This document shows, in pieces, positions 16,576 through 23,590 of a DNA stretch of 64,000 bases (the first letter of the stretch is position 1; every line of letters starts with the position of its first letter). Below the pieces are notes generated by a model. It made no database searches. It saw only the letters and a list, made by a program, of their open reading frames with translations, and was not told where the DNA came from. The stretch comes from Aromatoleum evansii (GTDB taxonomy: Bacteria; Pseudomonadota; Gammaproteobacteria; Burkholderiales; Rhodocyclaceae), in assembly GCF_012910805.1 (NCBI RefSeq), contig NZ_WTVK01000020.1, forward strand, positions 27,825 through 91,824, given 5' to 3'. Both the position numbers and the translations under genes were made by a program.

Positions 16576-18045
16576 ATGAAGACCGTGCAGGTTGACGTTG
16601 CAGTGGTCGGTGCCGGCACGGCAGGCCTTGCCGCGTTCAACGCAGCCCGGAAAGCCGGTGCCAGCACCGTGATCATTGAAGGCGGCGAACATGGCACCAC
16701 CTGCGCGCGTGTCGGTTGCATGCCGAGCAAGCTCCTGATTGCCGCGGCCGAGGCCGCTCATGCAGTCGGGCGGGCCGCGCGGTTTGGCGTCCATGCCGAA
16801 GGGGGTATCCGCATCGATGGCTACGCGGTGATGGATCGCGTACGACGCGAGCGCGACCGTTTCGTCAGCTTCGTGCTGCGCGACGTTCAGGACATTCCCG
16901 AGGCGGAGCGCATCCACGGGCAGGCGTGTTTCGTCGACAACCATACGCTGGCGGTTGCGGACCATACGCGGGTCACGAGCAAGAGCATCGTCATCGCAAC
17001 CGGTTCGCGTGCCGCGTATCCGGATTCGTTCGAGTCCCTGGGCGACTGCCTGATCACCAGTGACGACGTGTTCGACTGGCGCAATCTGCCCAAGGCCGTG
17101 GCCGTGATCGGCCCGGGGATTATTGGCCTGGAACTGGGCCAGGCCCTGCACCGGCTGGGTGTTCGCGTTGCGGTGCTGGGCAGGGGCGGTCGTGTCGGCC
17201 CGATCAGCGATCCGGAAATCCAAGCGTACGCCTGCGCAACCTTCAACGAGGAATTCACGCTGGCGCCCGATGCACACATCGCCGACATGCAGCGTTATGG
17301 CGATCGCGTCGCGATTCGACGCACGGGGCAGAATGGCTCCGAAGTCATGGAGTATTTCGATTATGTTCTGGCGGCGACCGGCCGAGCGCCCAATGTGGCG
17401 GACATCGGGCTCGACAGGACCACGCTCGAGCTCGACGCGAAAGGCGTGCCGGCGTTCGATCCATTGACCACCCGGACGGTGAGCGCTGACGGAGAAAGCC
17501 CGATTTTCATTGCGGGCGATGCCGGCAACTTCATCCCGCTGCTTCACGAGGCAGCCGACGAGGGGCGTATTGCCGGCCAGAATGCTGCTCGCCTCGCGCT
17601 GGGCAGGCAGGTGCAGCCAGGCCTGCGCCGCGCGCGCATCGGCGTGGTGTTCACCGATCCGCAGATCGCCATCGTGGGGGGCGGCCTGCGCGCGATGAAA
17701 CCCGGCACCTTCGCCACCGGACAGGCGAGTTTCGAGGACCAGGGCCGCTCGCGCATCCTGCTCAGAAACAAGGGCCTGCTGAACCTCTATGGCGATGTCG
17801 CGAGCGGCCGTTTCGTGGGCGCGGAAATGCTGGCCCCCGCGGCCGAGCATCTGGCGCATCTGCTGGCCTGGGCACTGCAGAACGAGATGACGGTCGCGCA
17901 GATGCTCGAAATGCCGCTCTATCACCCGGTGATCGAAGAGGCATTGCGCACGGCGCTACGTGACCTTGACCTCAAACTGCGTGCTGCGCGGGGAGATGCC
18001 GAAAAGGTGGCCCCTGAGTTCGTTTGCACTTCGAATGAATCGTGA
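16576..18045 (+). CDS. dihydrolipoyl dehydrogenase-like pyridine nucleotide-disulfide oxidoreductase
   Basis: A 489-residue flavoprotein of the class I disulfide reductase family. It has the FAD-binding VGAGTAG near residue 11, the redox-active pair C43/C48 in CARVGCMPSK, the NAD-binding segment VIGPGIIGLELG near 180, the second FAD motif FIAGDAG near 310, and a C-terminal dimerisation domain with HPVIEE carrying the catalytic His-Glu pair. It is not beside 2-oxoacid dehydrogenase E1/E2 genes, so a role as a general thiol/disulfide or stress reductase is as likely as service to a dehydrogenase complex. The start is the ATG after GAGGATGAGAC. Confidence 0.88.
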   Translation: MKTVQVDVAVVGAGTAGLAAFNAARKAGASTVIIEGGEHGTTCARVGCMPSKLLIAAAEAAHAVGRAARFGVHAEGGIRIDGYAVMDRVRRERDRFVSFVLRDVQDIPEAERIHGQACFVDNHTLAVADHTRVTSKSIVIATGSRAAYPDSFESLGDCLITSDDVFDWRNLPKAVAVIGPGIIGLELGQALHRLGVRVAVLGRGGRVGPISDPEIQAYACATFNEEFTLAPDAHIADMQRYGDRVAIRRTGQNGSEVMEYFDYVLAATGRAPNVADIGLDRTTLELDAKGVPAFDPLTTRTVSADGESPIFIAGDAGNFIPLLHEAADEGRIAGQNAARLALGRQVQPGLRRARIGVVFTDPQIAIVGGGLRAMKPGTFATGQASFEDQGRSRILLRNKGLLNLYGDVASGRFVGAEMLAPAAEHLAHLLAWALQNEMTVAQMLEMPLYHPVIEEALRTALRDLDLKLRAARGDAEKVAPEFVCTSNES

Positions 18046-18122
18046 ACTTGCGCGATCGAAAAATCCGCAAGCACCCGCACGCGGTCGTCTGAGCGCCGTG
18101 GGATGCCATCGCGGTAACACGG

Positions 18123-18287
18123 TCACTTTCGACCTCTGAATCCCATGACAAGCGAGACGATAAAGAGGACAAGGAAGACAAAGAACAGGATCTTGGCGAT
18201 CTCCACAGCGCCGGCTGCGATGCCTGTAAAGCCGAGCAGACCCGCGATCAGTGCGATGATCAGGAACACCACGGTGTAATAAAGCAT
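18123..18287 (-). CDS. DUF1328 small membrane protein (YtjA family)
   Basis: A 54-residue protein of two hydrophobic helices, starting [20 protein letters not shown] and ending [13 protein letters not shown]. The sequence fits the DUF1328/YtjA family, small inner-membrane proteins often found beside CsbD, BON and other stress genes. A GGGAAG ribosome-binding site precedes the ATG at 18287. It faces the same way as the DUF3309 gene upstream and may share its promoter region. Confidence 0.85.
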   Translation of the reverse strand: MLYYTVVFLIIALIAGLLGFTGIAAGAVEIAKILFFVFLVLFIVSLVMGFRGRK

Positions 18288-18405
18288 TTTCGTTGCTTCC
18301 CGTTAATTGAAGCCCACGCGGCGAACATGACGGGCCTGAATTGCGACCTGAGCTGTGAACAGCGTGGTCTTCCTGAGCGCCTTCACGTCCGGACGGCGCA
18401 ACGCG

Positions 18406-18564
18406 CTATATCTTGCCCAACAGCAGCAGGATGAGCAGGATCAGCACCACCAGCCCGAGACCGCCGCTGGGACCGTATCCCCAACCCCGACTGTGCGGCC
18501 AGGTGGGAATCGCGCCGATCAGCATCAACACCAGGATGATCAGCAGAATTGTTCCGATTGACAT
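18406..18564 (-). CDS. DUF3309 small membrane protein
   Basis: A 52-residue protein starting MSIGTILLIILVLMLIGAIP, with the conserved centre PTWPHSRGWGYGPSGGLGL and a second hydrophobic helix ending LLLLGKI. These are the hallmarks of DUF3309. GGGAGAG lies 5 bp before the ATG at 18564, which is why the upstream extension to 18654 is rejected. It is divergent from the DUF883 gene, and the well-conserved palindrome at 18786-18807 lies between them. Confidence 0.85.
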   Translation of the reverse strand: MSIGTILLIILVLMLIGAIPTWPHSRGWGYGPSGGLGLVVLILLILLLLGKI

Positions 18565-19001
18565 TTCATCTCTCCCGACAGTGAGCCGGAGCAGCGTAGC
18601 GTTCGAGAAGACTCCCGAGGCGCGCCAATGCGGCTCTTCTCGGCGCGCCCGCACCGGATCTGCAACCGCATTGCCAGTTGCACCTTCGAGACGGCGTTCC
18701 TCTGCCAGAGTGTGCAGCGACCGCCGTCGATCTCCGTAGTCATCGCCATGTGCTTGTCTGCAATCCTACTCACTGGATTGCACCAGTCTGTACGCCAACG
18801 CACAGACGGCATGTCCGGTGAGGAACAGGATGCGTAACAGAGGAGCACTTGGGCGTGGATGAACGGCCATCCGTAAGCAACGGCAAGCGTGCAAATGTCA
18901 TAATCGAGCGCGGTAAATCGGTTCCTCGTCGATTGCGATGCCGCGGCAGCAACTCCGTCCGCGACTGTCGCCCCCTTTCACACACTCGAGGAGAAATGAC
19001 G
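18565..19001. other. divergent promoter region DUF3309/DUF883
   Basis: 437 bp without a supported gene. It holds one of the two best copies of the stress palindrome (18786-18807), about 220 bp from the DUF3309 start and 195 bp from the DUF883 start. Confidence 0.55.
18786..18807. promoter_or_regulatory. stress-regulon palindrome copy 3
   Basis: GTCTGTACG-N4-CGCACAGAC. It differs from the copy at 951-972 by one base in the spacer, and the similarity continues a few bases downstream (ACGGCATGTCCGGTGAGG versus ACGCCGCGTCCGGCGAGG), so a longer shared promoter block is likely. Confidence 0.65.
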
Positions 19002-19331
19002 ATGACCGATCTGACCGAAGGCCATGGCACAGTCGAACAAATGAAGGACAAGCTCGTGCGGGACCTGAAAGGCGTTGGCGCCGATGCCGATGGCCTGCTG
19101 AAGGAGGTGGTGAGTTCCACTGCCGATGAACTCACCGCGGTTCGCACGAAGATCGAAGGAAAGCTGGGCGAAGCGAAATCCAGACTCGACGGCTCGCGAC
19201 TTGCGGTTGCTGCAATGGCCAGGCGCTCCGCAGACGCCACACATGAGTACGTCGCGGAAAACCCTTGGAAAGTCCTCGGGCTTGCGGCGGCGGCCGGAAT
19301 CATCATCGGCATCCTGGTCAGCCGCCGTTGA
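19002..19331 (+). CDS. DUF883 family protein (ElaB/YqjD-like)
   Basis: About 109 residues. A long amphipathic helical region rich in Lys, Asp and Ala is followed by the family signature THEYVAENPWKVLGLAAAAGIIIGILVSRR, a C-terminal membrane anchor ending in Arg-Arg. Members (ElaB, YqjD) are stationary-phase inner-membrane proteins, and YqjD associates with ribosomes. GGAG at 18990-18993 favours the ATG at 19002; an in-frame ATG at 18996 is too close to it. The BON paralogue follows about 100 bp downstream. Confidence 0.85.
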   Translation: MTDLTEGHGTVEQMKDKLVRDLKGVGADADGLLKEVVSSTADELTAVRTKIEGKLGEAKSRLDGSRLAVAAMARRSADATHEYVAENPWKVLGLAAAAGIIIGILVSRR

Positions 19332-19435
19332 TTCACGGGCTGGCCGGGATCGTCGATTCAGGTATCGCCTGTCGGCAGGGTGTCGGACGCAAGAAGTGAG
19401 AAGTCCTATTCGTATGCATCTCTGGAGAATTCATC

Positions 19436-19750
19436 ATGAAACAATTTGGCAAGTATCTTTCGGCATTTTTCCTGGCCCTGACGCTGGTGACCGCGGTAGG
19501 CTGCTCATCCACGCCGAAGCAGGCGGGGACCGGTGAATACATTGACGACACCGTCATCACGACCAAAGTGAAGGCGGCGATCCTCAACGAGCCCACGCTG
19601 AAAGTCGCGGAGATCAATGTCGAAACCTTCAAGGGCGTTGTGCAATTGAGCGGCTTCGTGCAGTCGAAGGCGGACATCGACAAGGCGGTTCAGGTCGCAC
19701 GTGGCGTGAGCGGCGTGAAATCGGTCAAGAACGACATGCTTGTCAAGTGA
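19436..19750 (+). CDS. BON domain lipoprotein (copy 2)
   Basis: A 104-residue BON lipoprotein, nearly identical to the one at 1063 over the signal peptide and first half of the BON domain (TAVGCSSTPKQ, GTGEYIDDTVITTKVKAA). It diverges after VVQLSGFV. It therefore comes from a recent duplication or gene conversion. GGAG 11-14 bp upstream supports the ATG. Unlike copy 1 it has no palindrome directly in front; the nearest is upstream of the DUF883 gene, with which it may be co-transcribed. Confidence 0.9.
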   Translation: MKQFGKYLSAFFLALTLVTAVGCSSTPKQAGTGEYIDDTVITTKVKAAILNEPTLKVAEINVETFKGVVQLSGFVQSKADIDKAVQVARGVSGVKSVKNDMLVK

Positions 19751-19753
19751 GAC

Positions 19754-20053
19754 ATGGCTGATCGCGGCCGCGGCGGAATCTTGCGTTCGGTAGCGGCCGC
19801 ACGGCATTCATCCGCCACCGCTTTGCGGGCCATGCACCGGCGCCGGGTCGCAGGCGCAGCGCTCGCGCCATTCGTTGCCGGAACACGGTCGCCTGCGCTG
19901 CTGGTAATCCATGGCACAGCCGACTACGTCGTCGCGCCGGGCAATGGCACCGAGGCCGCGCGACTGTGGGCCGCCCGGGCGGGTGCAAAGCCGGGCATGC
20001 CGCGCACGGTGCAGCGTGGCACGCGCTACGCCGCAACAATCACCCCCTCCTAA
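19754..20053 (+). pseudogene. PHB depolymerase-family esterase, C-terminal remnant
   Basis: The frame contains ALLVIHGTADYVVAPGNGTEAARLWAARAG followed by RTVQRGTRYAATIT. This matches the segment of PHB depolymerase/LpqC-type esterases around the catalytic Asp (HGxxDxxVxPxNG). The oxyanion and Ser regions are missing and the frame stops at TITPS, so it is a decayed fragment. The location just upstream of a phasin gene is sensible, since both belong to polyhydroxybutyrate metabolism. Confidence 0.6.
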
Positions 20054-20073
20054 ACGCGGTTCGCCGTTTCACG

Positions 20074-20109
20074 TTGGACCGGCGATCGCGATCCGCATCG
20101 CCGGTCCAA
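20074..20109. terminator. strong inverted repeat upstream of phasin
   Basis: TTGGACCGGCGAT with its exact reverse complement ATCGCCGGTCCAA, a 13-bp stem with 10-base loop. It is followed by AATAT rather than a T-run. It separates the esterase remnant from the phasin promoter and may end readthrough transcription. Confidence 0.45.
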
Positions 20110-20260
20110 AATATAAAGCTTGACTCTCAGCTCAATGGGGCCACACTGTGTGTGCGTGCTGCGTCGCAACATAAAAACTGGCACATAGCGATAGCGAACA
20201 AAAATCCGCTGATTCCTTTCCAGACCACTTTGCGCAGCAATTCCAAGAAGGAAAGACATA

Positions 20261-20749
20261 ATGCAAACCACCACACCTGAACAAATCCGCGCCGCCAAGA
20301 CCTACACCAACGCACTGATGGCGCTGTCGCAAGTCGCTTTTTCCGGCGTCGAACGACTGGCCGCACTGAACCTGAACGTGGCCCGCGCCGCACTGGAAGA
20401 TGGCATTTCCGCCTCGAACAGGCTGATGCAGGTCAAGGACATCAGTGAACTCAAGGACCTGCAGGGCTCGATTAGCGCCCCTGCAACGGAGCACTGCGCG
20501 GCCTACTTTCGCAGCGTGCAGGAGATCGCGGGCGAATCGCAGCAACAGATCGCCCAGATCATGACTTCGTACCTTGCGACGCTCGGTTTCGACGCGGCTG
20601 CCAAGGCCGGCACGAATGCGGGGTTCGACATGTTCTCCAAGTTCGTGAAGGAGACAAACAGCATGTTCGAGGCCAACGCCAAAGCGGTCGGCGACGCAAC
20701 AACGAAGATGATGGCCCCGGTGACGTCCCACCCGAAGAAGGCGGCGTAA
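20261..20749 (+). CDS. phaP: phasin family protein
   Basis: A 162-residue amphipathic helical protein with the Phasin_2 pattern: N-terminal EQIRAAKTYTNALMALSQVAFSGVERLAALNLNVARAAL, central SISAPATEHCAAYFRSVQEIAGESQQQIAQIM, and a C-terminal helix before a Lys/Ala tail. Phasins coat polyhydroxyalkanoate granules and control their size. AAGGAA precedes the ATG. A strong terminator follows, so it is probably monocistronic. The PHB-depolymerase remnant just upstream supports a former PHB locus. Confidence 0.9.
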   Translation: MQTTTPEQIRAAKTYTNALMALSQVAFSGVERLAALNLNVARAALEDGISASNRLMQVKDISELKDLQGSISAPATEHCAAYFRSVQEIAGESQQQIAQIMTSYLATLGFDAAAKAGTNAGFDMFSKFVKETNSMFEANAKAVGDATTKMMAPVTSHPKKAA

Positions 20750-20763
20750 GTCCTCGGGTAATC

Positions 20764-20784
20764 GTAAGTAAGTAAGTAAGTAAG
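20764..20784. repeat. GTAA tetranucleotide repeat
   Basis: Five consecutive GTAA units between the phasin stop codon and its terminator. Short repeats like this can change length by slippage; here it is non-coding. Confidence 0.7.
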
Positions 20785-20817
20785 GAAGAAGCCCCGCGAG
20801 TCGGGGCTTCTTCTTTT
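20785..20817 (+). terminator. rho-independent terminator of the phasin gene
   Basis: Stem GAAGAAGCCCCG / CGGGGCTTCTTC with a five-base loop and a following TTTT. The A-rich 5' side means it can also act on the opposite strand. Confidence 0.85.
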
Positions 20818-20829
20818 CTGCGGCGGCGC

Positions 20830-21039
20830 TTACGCCTGGTCCGACAAGTGGTCGGCGAGGAAGCGCAGAAGGGCAACAAGGACTGTGAGCAGTACCGGCC
20901 CGATGATGAGGCCGATGATGCCGAAGGCCGAAATGCCGCCGATGACGCCTATGAACACGGCGAGCATCGACACCGGCGCCTGGCTCGAAATCAGCAATGG
21001 CCGCAGCAGGTTGTCGGAGACCGATACCTGCTGCAGGGC
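20830..21039 (-). pseudogene. AI-2E family transporter, C-terminal remnant
   Basis: The minus-strand frame reads LQQVSVSDNLLRPLLISSQAPVS... then GVIGGISAFGIIGLIIGPVLLT and a final helix ending LADHLSDQA. This is the highly conserved C-terminus of AI-2E permeases (RPLLISS, GGISAFGxxGLxxGP). No start or N-terminal membrane region exists: the fragment begins directly after the stop of the DUF3096 gene. It is the relic of a second AI-2E gene besides the intact one at 1391. Confidence 0.75.
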
Positions 21040-21195
21040 TCAGCGAAGGTTGAAGTTGCCGCCCCCGAAGAGCCCGATCAGTCCGATGAGGATCAGATAA
21101 ATCGCGACAATATAGTTCAGCAGCCGGGGCACGACCAGGATGAGAATCCCGGCGATCAGTGCCACCATGGGAGCAAGACCCAGGTTGATGGTCAT
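21040..21195 (-). CDS. DUF3096 small membrane protein
   Basis: A 51-residue protein, MTINLGLAPMVALIAGILIL then VPRLLNYIVAIYLILIGLIGLFG. Two hydrophobic helices and the PRLLNYIVAIYLI motif fit DUF3096. It stops exactly where the AI-2E remnant begins, suggesting a deletion joined them. It lies 21 bp downstream of the DUF3185 gene on the same strand, so the two form a small operon behind the palindrome at 21524-21545. Confidence 0.82.
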   Translation of the reverse strand: MTINLGLAPMVALIAGILILVVPRLLNYIVAIYLILIGLIGLFGGGNFNLR

Positions 21196-21216
21196 ATCGG
21201 CACCTTTTCCTTTCAG

Positions 21217-21441
21217 TCATTTTTTCGACAGCACGGCAAAAGCGATCACGCACGCGCCGCCACCGATGAGCAACCAGCCGACGAGCGGCGGAATCGAGAC
21301 CGTATGCGTGCGTTCGGCGGTCGCCGTGATCGGCCCGATCTGGAGAATGTTCTCGGTCGTCGTGTAGCTGTAATGGTCATAGCCCAGGACGGCTGCGCCC
21401 ATGACAATCAATGCGACTCCGGTAATGAGTAGGGCTTTCAT
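21217..21441 (-). CDS. DUF3185-like small membrane protein
   Basis: A 74-residue protein from MKALLITGVALIVMGAAVLGYDHYSYTT, with a central periplasmic stretch (ILQIGPITATAERTHTVSIPP) and a second hydrophobic helix ending AFAVLSKK. The order helix, tyrosine-rich linker, LGPI.ATAE motif, helix fits the DUF3185 type. The MKALL start is preferred over a longer MSRDRRK start because it begins the membrane helix. The stress palindrome lies 83 bp upstream. Confidence 0.78.
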   Translation of the reverse strand: MKALLITGVALIVMGAAVLGYDHYSYTTTENILQIGPITATAERTHTVSIPPLVGWLLIGGGACVIAFAVLSKK

Positions 21442-21523
21442 CTTGCGTCGATCCCTGGACATGCGCCCGTTGATGAGAATGTTGCCGTCCGGCAGATGAT
21501 ATTTACGCCGAAAGCTCCTTCAG

Positions 21524-21545
21524 CTCTGTACGGTGTCGCACAGAG
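21524..21545. promoter_or_regulatory. stress-regulon palindrome copy 4
   Basis: CTCTGTACG-N4-CGCACAGAG, with full match to both half-sites and matching outer bases. It lies between the divergent-facing DUF3185 gene (minus) and the 3' end of the lipoprotein gene. Confidence 0.65.
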
Positions 21546-21652
21546 CGACGCGCTGGTGGTAAGCCAGCCCGTCACAGCCGGCGCTCGTGCGTTGAAATCC
21601 CCCAACCATCGCCCCGACCTGTGCGGCCGGCCCTCGCCGCGCCGCCGCAGGG

Positions 21653-22355
21653 TCATCGCCCGAAAGGGGCTTCGATAGGCTTCGGGACTTCCGCTCCTGA
21701 CGGATGCCAGTTCGCCGCGGCTTCGGCGCAAGAATCCGCGCGATGCTCGAGCACCGTCTGCACGGCGCGATTGGCCGCAACGACTCCGCCATAGGGCGTC
21801 TCGTTCGTGGCCGCAACGGTTTCATCGAATTGGCGCGACGCCAGAATCCGGCGCGTCCTGTTATCCACGAGCCAGGCGCGCAGCGTGAAACGCACGCGAC
21901 TCGGCTGGCTGGCGAAATCGTGGTCCAAGCGGGTGATTTCCGTGTCGAGGCGAAGATCCCCGGTCGCCGCGCTCGGCGTCAGCATGACCGTGCGGAATGC
22001 CCCGCCGGATTCGAGCGCGGCAACGATGAGCGGCGCGACCATGCGTGCGGGTGTATCGACCCATTCGCTGCGCGCAAAGTATTCGAGTTTGTGGGCCTCG
22101 CGCACGTAGATGATGCGCTGACTGTCGTAACCCGATACCGCATGCGGTGGATTGACGATCAGCGTGGGACCTCGGGGCGACGAGGTCGCCGGAGAACGGG
22201 TTGCCGCCCGGGCCGCTATCCCTGAGTCGTCGAGCGAATAGAAAGCCGGCTGCGGTGTCGCCGCCGGGCGCAGTGTGCCGCAACCGGCGGCGAGCACCAG
22301 CAACAAGGCGGTGGCACAAAGCCGGGAAAAATCGTACGAGAGATGGATTCTTCAT
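21653..22355 (-). pseudogene. PqiC/ABC-transport auxiliary lipoprotein, apparent frameshift in signal peptide
   Basis: The main frame (21653-22306) encodes about 217 residues: LLLVLAAGCGTLRPAA (lipobox), PAFYSLDD, RIIYVREAHKLEYFARSEWVDTPARMVAPLIVAAL, RFTLRAWLVDNRTRRILASRQF. This is the ABC_trans_aux/PqiC family, outer-membrane-side lipoproteins of MCE lipid transport. No ATG fits this frame. The ATG at 22353-22355 opens a different frame (MKNPSLVRF). Removing one base from the A5 run at 22327-22331 joins the two into a normal lipoprotein signal peptide. It is either a real inactivating slip or a sequence error. Confidence 0.65.
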
Positions 22356-22484
22356 GGCCGTTGTTGTCCTGAGGGGGGCCGTTACCGACTCTCCCGGCCC
22401 GTCCGGCACCGGCTTGCGGCCGAACAGGAGCCCGGCAGGGTTGCGTTCGGTTTGCTCGCTGAGGCGCCGCAGCGAGGTCGACAG

Positions 22485-22637
22485 GACACTGAGTTCGCCG
22501 AGCAGGCGCTTCCGCTCAAAGGCGAACTCACCGTGGGCAGTACCGTCGTGAAAGGCGAGGGGACCATTACCAGCCTGCTGAAGTTTTCCGCGGTGGACAT
22601 GCAACTCGCCGTGAGCGGGCGGAGCCTGGCGCAGCTC
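22485..22637 (+). pseudogene. AsmA-like fragment
   Basis: About 50 codons read DTEFAEQALPLKGELTVGS then GTITSLLKFSAVDMQLAVSGRSLAQL. This resembles the repeated beta-strand unit of AsmA/DUF748 lipid-transfer proteins (LKG..., SAVDLQLALSGxSLAxL). There is no start, and similarity is lost after SLAQL. It is judged a relic; the match is from memory of the family only. Confidence 0.4.
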
Positions 22638-22651
22638 TCGATTCACTCACA

Positions 22652-23041
22652 TCAAGCCGACGGCGCACTTGCGCCGTTTCCTCCGTCGCCCGGCTCGCCG
22701 CGGCCTCCGCCCGGAAGGGTATGTTGCGTCGCGCGCAGATTGCCTTCCCATCCGCAACCCATCTCATCGCAGCGGTAGCGGCGGACCGGCGCAAGAACGC
22801 TCAGGAGCAGGTCCACGAACCGTCGCGGGACTCGGTACACGGAGCCCTTGCAGCGCGGGCATGTGTGTCGGTGTGCTGACTGGTAAAGGTCGTCCGGGTG
22901 ATGTGTGTCGACTGTGGACGGCGCGTTCGTCGTCGTCGCTTCCCGATCACGCGCTTGCCGCAATGGTGACACCTTGCCCCGATCAGGCTCTTGATCGCTG
23001 ACGGCTCCAGTCGAGTCGTCATCCGCCGGCGAAAAGATCAT
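22652..23041 (-). CDS. hypothetical protein with zinc-ribbon-like cysteines
   Basis: The frame encodes 129 residues. The centre has HTCPRCKGSVYRVPRRFVDLLLSVLAPVRRYRC then CGWEGNLR, i.e. CxxC followed about 30 residues later by a second Cys pair, a zinc-ribbon layout also seen in other betaproteobacterial hypotheticals. The N-terminal 50 residues and the C-terminal Gly/Ser tail look less conserved. An overlapping frame (22801-23022) also has an N-terminal CHHC motif, so a frameshift in the N-terminal part is possible. It overlaps the next minus-strand gene by 4 bp, suggesting co-transcription. Confidence 0.5.
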   Translation of the reverse strand: MIFSPADDDSTGAVSDQEPDRGKVSPLRQARDREATTTNAPSTVDTHHPDDLYQSAHRHTCPRCKGSVYRVPRRFVDLLLSVLAPVRRYRCDEMGCGWEGNLRATQHTLPGGGRGEPGDGGNGASAPSA

Positions 23042-23223
23042 GGTGTAGGGACCACGGGCGCCACCACGCTTCCACCTTCGTCCTCCCAGTTGGCCAGTGC
23101 GGCCTTCTGTCGGCTCTTGCGTGTGTGGCGAAGGCGGTCGGCCATGAACCTGGTGAACACGGGTACTACGGCAGCGTTCCCGACCAGCACGGCCGGCAGG
23201 ATGAAATGTTTATAGCTCGCCAT
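23038..23223 (-). CDS. small hypothetical membrane-associated protein
   Basis: A 61-residue protein starting MASYKHFILPAVLVGNAAVVPVFTRFMADRLRHTRKSRQKAALANWEDEGG. It has one hydrophobic N-terminal helix and a basic region. GAGAGGAG 7 bp upstream of the ATG at 23223 is an excellent ribosome-binding site, so the gene is likely real although the family is not recognised. The palindrome at 23349-23370 is about 130 bp upstream. Confidence 0.65.
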   Translation of the reverse strand: MASYKHFILPAVLVGNAAVVPVFTRFMADRLRHTRKSRQKAALANWEDEGGSVVAPVVPTP

Positions 23224-23348
23224 GAATGAACTCCTCTCAAGATCCTTTGCCTTTGACGTCCTTGCAGTCGGGAGCCGACTGACCAGGCAGGATCGGTTGC
23301 ACGGATGCTCCCTATGCAATTGCAAGGCTAGGCGCAAGATCGGGTGGA

Positions 23349-23370
23349 GTCGGTACGCTGTCGCACAGAA
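23349..23370. promoter_or_regulatory. stress-regulon palindrome copy 5
   Basis: TCGGTACG-N4-CGCACAGA, 13 of 14 conserved positions. It lies upstream of the small minus-strand gene at 23038-23223. Confidence 0.6.
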
Positions 23371-23475
23371 GGCGAGGTTCGGAGCTGGCGACGGCGCCCG
23401 TATCAGGACGCTCACCATCCGGCACGTTTTGGACGCGGGGGCGGGTTCTCATCCACCGCTGGAAGAAAAGGCGCT

Positions 23476-23497
23476 TTATGTGTGTTGTCGTACAGAC
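23476..23497. promoter_or_regulatory. stress-regulon palindrome copy 6
   Basis: TATGTGTG-N4-CGTACAGA: right half perfect, left half five of seven. It lies about 95 bp upstream of the desaturase start. Confidence 0.5.
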
Positions 23498-23590
23498 GCT
23501 TTCCCTCCGGCGAGTAGGATTACGCAAGGACAGGGCGAAGGCTGCCGGAACAACCGGTGGTCGCCTGACAGTCCGGCAAAGGAATCCGTG

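Larger units (their letters stand above)
23224..23590. other. divergent promoter region with two palindromes
   Basis: 367 bp between the small minus-strand gene and the desaturase. No gene is supported. It holds two copies of the stress motif (23349-23370 and 23476-23497), one placed for each divergent gene. Confidence 0.55.

Noticed and set aside
20764..20784. GTAA repeat as a phase-variation switch
   Set aside because: It lies after the phasin stop codon and before the terminator, so length changes would not affect a protein.
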